Part shown: piece after piece, positions 6,982 through 10,230 of the stretch
How positions within the stretch are numbered: position 1 is the stretch's first letter
How the letters are laid out: the number at the start of each line of letters is the position of its first letter
Assembly: GCA_030151925.1 (NCBI GenBank)
Contig: JASLCY010000448.1
Coordinates: forward strand, 1 to 10,230
Origin: Oligoflexus sp.
GTDB taxonomy: Bacteria > Bdellovibrionota_B > Oligoflexia > Oligoflexales > Oligoflexaceae
DNA length: 10,230 nucleotides
Direction of reading: 5' to 3'
Notes under the pieces: generated by a model
Seen by the model: the letters and a program-made list of their open reading frames with translations, nothing else
Told to the model about the DNA's origin: nothing
The model's database searches: none
Program-made: the position numbers and the translations under genes

Positions 6982-7638
6982 TTAATGAGCGGGTTTTTTC
7001 ACGAAGGTCTTGACGGCTTCGGTCAGGTCCTTCACGAGGCGCTTCGAATCCACGGGGGACGAAGCGTAACTCAGGAGGTACTGGCCTTTCGGATCGACGA
7101 GATAAATGCGGGCCTTATGCTCGAGAGGGTTGCTCTTCTCGCCGAGGCTGCCGAAGTGGTTCGCGATCTTTTCCATGTCCGCGCGGGGCGCTATGACGAA
7201 CGCCCACTCATCTTCGGTGATCTTAAATGTCTTTTTGTATTCTTCGAGCTTTTGCGGCGTGTCATGCTCGGGGTCGATCGTGATCGAGACGAACTCCACG
7301 TTCTTGCGCGTCTCCGCATCGAGGCCCTTGATGGTGTTCACGAGGCCCTGCGTCTGCGGCGGGCAAACCGAGGGGCAGGAGGCGAAGAAGAAATTCACGA
7401 GCAGGAGCTTGCCGCGATAATCGGCGAGGGTCACCGCCGCGTTCTTGGAGTCCTTCAGCTTGATCTGATCCCACGGCGTGCCCTCTTCGGGTTTGGTGAG
7501 ATCCTGGTAGGTCGGATGCTTACGCGAGCCGGGCGCAGGGGCCTTCTCCGCGGCAGCCTTATTTTCCTGAGCGAAACCGAAGCCGCTGATCAGAGCCAGT
7601 GCGAGGGCGGAAGAGAACGAGACTTTACGAATCGTCAT
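6982..7638 (-). CDS. SCO1/SenC/PrrC family copper-binding thioredoxin-fold protein
   Basis: 218 residues. A hydrophobic N-terminal segment (residues ~8-23, ending GFAQ) is a signal peptide, or possibly an anchor, placing the protein in the periplasm. The SCO1 signature is complete: NFFFASCPSVCP with Cys88 and Cys92, the ITIDPEHDTP block at ~119-128 with Asp122-Pro123, and the third copper ligand His174 in LEHKARIYLVDPKG. Known family members deliver copper to the CuA site of cytochrome c oxidase or reduce its cysteines. Here no oxidase gene is adjacent. Instead it is first in an operon with a secreted heme protein and a six-cysteine protein, so a role in their thiol or copper chemistry is possible. 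GGAG lies about 6 bases before the ATG. A promoter lies 40-70 bases upstream. Confidence 0.96.
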   Translation of the reverse strand: MTIRKVSFSSALALALISGFGFAQENKAAAEKAPAPGSRKHPTYQDLTKPEEGTPWDQIKLKDSKNAAVTLADYRGKLLLVNFFFASCPSVCPPQTQGLVNTIKGLDAETRKNVEFVSITIDPEHDTPQKLEEYKKTFKITEDEWAFVIAPRADMEKIANHFGSLGEKSNPLEHKARIYLVDPKGQYLLSYASSPVDSKRLVKDLTEAVKTFVKKPAH

Positions 7639-7677
7639 AAGAACTCCGAATTCAAACGTAGGGCTTTAGACGTCGGA

Positions 7678-7707
7678 ATTATGCTCTTTCGCCACTCCGC
7701 TTTTCAA
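7678..7707 (-). promoter_or_regulatory. Sigma70-type promoter of the SCO1 operon
   Basis: On the minus strand TTGAAA (7702-7707) is followed after 18 bases by CATAAT (7678-7683). The first matches five of six bases of TTGACA and the second five of six of TATAAT. The predicted start near 7671 would leave a leader of about 30 bases before the SCO1 ATG. No operator is identifiable around it. Confidence 0.6.
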
Positions 7708-7799
7708 GGGCTCGGGGCAAATAATTTTGTTCATAGCGATTAAGGACTTAGAGGCGCAAGTCGAAGCAATCCTCGGGATCCGGCGCGGGATAAATGCGG

Positions 7800-7836
7800 A
7801 AAAGGGAATAAGCCCCGAGGCCTATTCCCTTTTTTT
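7800..7836 (-). terminator. Bidirectional-looking intrinsic terminator after the PQQ dehydrogenase-cytochrome gene
   Basis: AAAAGGGAATA (7800-7810) pairs perfectly with TATTCCCTTTT (7823-7833), extended by three inner pairs around a CCGA loop. On the minus strand it lies 17 bases past the stop of the large lipoprotein gene and ends in four U that are themselves part of the stem. On the plus strand it ends in seven T (7830-7836), which would be the stronger orientation, although no plus-strand gene is seen upstream. Confidence 0.8.
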
Positions 7837-7853
7837 GAAGATCTGTGTTTATC

Positions 7854-10046
7854 TCAGGGGCAGTTCGCCAAACCTTTGATCCAGGCTTCTATCCATTTTT
7901 GTGCATCCTGATCGACAACGCCTGATGCGAGAGGAGGCATCTGATTCGTGCCCCTTGTGCTGAGGCGTGCGAGAAGCACCGACTTTTCCGGTGCACCGGG
8001 AGCTATGACCTTGGCGTCGGCGATACCGAGATCACCTTCGTTAGCGGCCTGGTTGCAGGTATGGGTGTCAGCGAGAGACGTCGTATAACGAAGATCGAGG
8101 TTGCCTCCTCCCGTTCCGCCGGGGCGGTGGCAGAACGCGCAGTTCGCCGCGAGATACGAGCGTGAAGCCGCTGCGCTGTCCGCTGTCGCGCTGGGGATGG
8201 GAAGCTGAGCTCTATCGCTCGGCAAGGACTTCGAGAAAAGTTGCAGAGTCTTATCGAAGTAATCGAGCTGTGGCCGTTGCCCATCGGTTGGGCCGACCTG
8301 CTTGTTGAGCTGCGCGATCTCGAGTCCGAGCGTCGAGCCGGCGTTATTGTTGTGGCACTGGAGGCACTGTCCTTGCGAAGGGTAAATCCAGCTTTGATCG
8401 CCCCATTTGCGAACGTCGCCGCTGGTCACGAGATCGGCGTCGGTGCCATCGGCATTCCAGGCGTAACTATAGCCGGCCCAGCTTCCATCGTCATGATGCA
8501 CGAAGAGGCGGGTCTCGACCGGTTTGTTCGCGAGCGAGAATTCTTTGACCAGCACCGTGCCGTTCGGAAAGTTGAAGTGGCCGTCATCCGCGACATCGAT
8601 GGTTTTGCCGTCCGGCAGGCCGAGCCAACGGCGTTTCGTGGCGCCGTCCGACCACAGCGGAGAATTCACCTCGTAAGGGATGATGCCGTCGACCGGGACA
8701 TTAGGCACGCCTGATTTAAAACAACCGGTCTGCGAAAGTTTCTGCGGCGCCTTCACCGGATTGGCCGTACCGGCTTTGGAAACGAATTTGAAGATCTTGC
8801 CGCTGTTGAAATCGATAGCGTAGAGCTCGCCGTCCTGATCCTGGGCGAAGGAAGCGAGAGGGAAGCCGGTCGTGAGGAGTTTATGCGGCGCGAGCTTGCC
8901 GTTATTGTCGGGCACGAGGTTCCAGACGTTGCCGGAGCCGAAATCGCCGAAGATATAACTGCCCTGCAGCGGAGCGATCGCCTGGCCGCGATAGACGTAA
9001 CCGCCGGTGATGGAGTTGCCCTGATCGTGCGGGTATTGCGCGACGGGATCGATGAGGCCCGACGTCTGGCAGGTATCGGCGTTGTAGCAGGTATTGGCCT
9101 CGCGGATGCTCCAGCCGTAGTTGCCGCCTTTCTCGATCTTATCGACCTCTTCGATCTTATCCTGGCCGACGTCGCCCGCCCACAGCTCGCCGGTGACCTT
9201 GTCGAATTCAAAACGCCAGGTGTTCCGCAGGCCGTAGGCCCAGATCTCGCCCTTCGCATCGTTGCGGCCGGCGAACGGGTTGTCCTTGGGAATCTGGTAG
9301 GCGCCGGGATTGTTCACGTCCAGGCGCAGGATCTTGCCGAACAGGACGTTGAGGTTCTGGGCGTTGTGCAGCGGGTCGCCGCCTGAGCCGCCGTCGCCGA
9401 ACGAAGCATAGAGATAACCGTCGGGACCGAAGGCGAGGTGACCGCCGTTGTGGTTCTCGTAGGGTTGCTCCAGCGTCAGGAGGATTTCGGGTTGGTTCGG
9501 AGCGGTCAGGCCGTCGCCGGTTTTAAAACGCGCGATGACCGAGCGGAGATTCGCTGCGCTGTTGGAGCTGGGAATCGTGTAGGAAAGATAAAATTCGCCT
9601 TTGTGCGTCGGGTGCCAGGCCATACCGAGGAGGCCGCCCTCCTGAGGGCCGGAATTCACCGTTCCGCTGAGGTCGAGGAACATCGACTGATCGCCGCCGT
9701 CATCGCTGGAGAAGGTCGTGATCTGCCCCGTCCTCTGCAGAGCATACCAACGTTTCGAACCGGGCGCCTGATAGAGGCCGAGCAGCTGCGGCAGAGCTAT
9801 CTTGCTGAAGCGCTGCTCGAGTTGGGCGGAAGAATCGTCGGACGGTTTCGCGAAGGCGATGCAGCTCGGATTGCTGGGCCTTGAATCGAGGAAGGTCGTC
9901 GTGCCCGGATCGGTCAGGCTCTGCCCGTCGTTCGCCGGTTCCGGAGACGAGGATCCGTGATGATGATGCGAGCTGCAACCCGTGTTCACGAGTCCCGCGA
10001 TAAATAAAGATGCTAACGCGCAACGTACGGCCCATAAGCCTTTCAT
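7854..10046 (-). CDS. Putative lipoprotein: PQQ-type glucose/sorbosone dehydrogenase propeller fused to di-heme cytochrome c module
   Basis: 730 residues. The N-terminus looks like a lipoprotein signal ending VNTGC, with Cys24 the likely lipidated residue, although Asn at -3 is unusual. A His4 cluster follows at 27-30. Residues ~75-425 form a soluble-glucose/sorbosone-dehydrogenase beta-propeller (also HHIP-like): NHNGGHLAFGPDGYLYASFGDGG at ~198-220 with catalytic-type His199, GLRNTWRFEFD with Arg274, and GGNYGW at ~308. Residues ~440-730 hold two heme motifs, CLQCH (561-565) and CAFCH (636-640), and NQMPP with Met703 as a likely axial ligand. This part resembles the SO2930/HNE_0200 di-heme family, from memory. 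The expected role is to oxidise a sugar or other alcohol at the envelope with PQQ and pass electrons through its own hemes. The substrate is unknown, and some propellers of this fold do not bind PQQ. The ATG is preceded by AAGGGG, 6 bases away. It appears monocistronic, with its own terminator. Confidence 0.95.
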   Translation of the reverse strand: MKGLWAVRCALASLFIAGLVNTGCSSHHHHGSSSPEPANDGQSLTDPGTTTFLDSRPSNPSCIAFAKPSDDSSAQLEQRFSKIALPQLLGLYQAPGSKRWYALQRTGQITTFSSDDGGDQSMFLDLSGTVNSGPQEGGLLGMAWHPTHKGEFYLSYTIPSSNSAANLRSVIARFKTGDGLTAPNQPEILLTLEQPYENHNGGHLAFGPDGYLYASFGDGGSGGDPLHNAQNLNVLFGKILRLDVNNPGAYQIPKDNPFAGRNDAKGEIWAYGLRNTWRFEFDKVTGELWAGDVGQDKIEEVDKIEKGGNYGWSIREANTCYNADTCQTSGLIDPVAQYPHDQGNSITGGYVYRGQAIAPLQGSYIFGDFGSGNVWNLVPDNNGKLAPHKLLTTGFPLASFAQDQDGELYAIDFNSGKIFKFVSKAGTANPVKAPQKLSQTGCFKSGVPNVPVDGIIPYEVNSPLWSDGATKRRWLGLPDGKTIDVADDGHFNFPNGTVLVKEFSLANKPVETRLFVHHDDGSWAGYSYAWNADGTDADLVTSGDVRKWGDQSWIYPSQGQCLQCHNNNAGSTLGLEIAQLNKQVGPTDGQRPQLDYFDKTLQLFSKSLPSDRAQLPIPSATADSAAASRSYLAANCAFCHRPGGTGGGNLDLRYTTSLADTHTCNQAANEGDLGIADAKVIAPGAPEKSVLLARLSTRGTNQMPPLASGVVDQDAQKWIEAWIKGLANCP

Positions 10047-10154
10047 GCTTCACCCCTTCGTGTGATGTCTGAGGATGCTCGCTTTTAATCTCGTGAGTTC
10101 TCAGAAAAAATTCAAAGGGAAAGGCGGTGGTCCAGGCCGTTTTTAAAGGCTTAA

Positions 10155-10173
10155 AGCAATGATATTCATTCTT
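10155..10173. promoter_or_regulatory. Fur-box-like palindrome upstream of the PQQ dehydrogenase-cytochrome gene
   Basis: The core AATGATATTCATT (10158-10170) is a 5-3-5 inverted repeat that differs in one base from the centre of the classical E. coli Fur box; over 19 bases 13 match. It lies about 110-125 bases before the ATG, in an AT-rich stretch where a promoter is expected, but no clear -35/-10 pair was found. AT-rich palindromes of this size arise by chance fairly often, so iron regulation is only a hypothesis. Confidence 0.25.
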
Positions 10174-10213
10174 TAGGAATAAGATTTCGAAAATCGCCGT
10201 GCGGAGAGTGGAT

Positions 10214-10230
10214 AAAAAAACCCGGGAGAT
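10214..10230 (-). terminator. Right half of an intrinsic terminator cut by the window edge
   Basis: On the minus strand the sequence enters as ATCTCCCGGG followed by seven T (10214-10220). This looks like the 3' arm and U-tract of a terminator of another minus-strand gene outside the window; the 5' arm cannot be seen. It would isolate the PQQ dehydrogenase-cytochrome gene from upstream transcription. Confidence 0.5.

Noticed and set aside
6982..7638. Part of a cytochrome oxidase (cox) operon
   Set aside because: No oxidase subunit or assembly gene other than SCO1 is present; promoter and terminator close the operon at three genes.
6985..7743. 252-residue plus-strand frame opposite SCO1
   Set aside because: It is a mirror of the SCO1 gene with Arg/Glu-rich, domain-free sequence and runs through the SCO1 promoter.
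9945..9977. Vector-derived His tag (SSHHHHGSSS)
   Set aside because: It has four rather than six histidines, is embedded in a native lipoprotein-type N-terminus with its own upstream region, and shows no vector sequence around it.

Overview
The window is about 60% GC by eye and gene-dense. It holds eight protein genes, seven complete and one cut by the left edge. No tRNA, rRNA, CRISPR array, insertion sequence or phage gene was seen. Gene order, the high share of secreted proteins, c-type cytochromes and an SCO1-type protein point to a free-living Gram-negative bacterium that respires. The HEARH-bearing gene at the left end resembles, from memory only, secreted hypothetical proteins of Bdellovibrio-like (Bdellovibrionota/Oligoflexia) bacteria. 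That taxonomic guess is weak and rests on one motif.

Region 1 (1-1558, plus strand): the C-terminal part of a large exported protein with a zinc-metallopeptidase-like HExxH motif, followed five bases later by a small membrane-anchored periplasmic protein of unknown function. The two very likely share a transcript.

Region 2 (1559-4838): metE, the cobalamin-independent methionine synthase, on the minus strand. It converges on the small anchored protein with no spacer at all between stop codons. A LysR-type regulator is divergent from metE across a roughly 94-base promoter region. This is the arrangement of the classic metE-metR pair, although the regulator is not clearly MetR. All four zinc ligands of MetE are intact and fall exactly on the E. 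coli numbering if the second ATG is the start.

Region 3 (4839-7853, minus strand): a tight three-gene operon with a recognisable promoter (TTGAAA, 18 bases, CATAAT) and a strong terminator. In order of transcription it encodes an SCO1/SenC copper-binding thioredoxin-fold protein, a secreted mono-heme (CxxCH) protein with a long Pro/Thr/Ala-rich tail, and a small secreted protein with six cysteines. No cytochrome oxidase gene is next to this SCO1, so it may mature or service the secreted cytochrome instead.

Region 4 (7854-10230, minus strand): a large putative lipoprotein fusing a PQQ-type glucose/sorbosone dehydrogenase beta-propeller to a di-heme cytochrome c module. It has its own terminator, and a Fur-box-like palindrome lies upstream. 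At the extreme right edge there is half of a terminator belonging to another minus-strand gene outside the window.

Taken together, regions 3 and 4 form an envelope electron-transfer cluster: a probable PQQ oxidase with built-in hemes beside a separate SCO1/cytochrome/Cys-rich operon. The cytochrome/Cys-rich pair with SCO1 is the best candidate for something undescribed.
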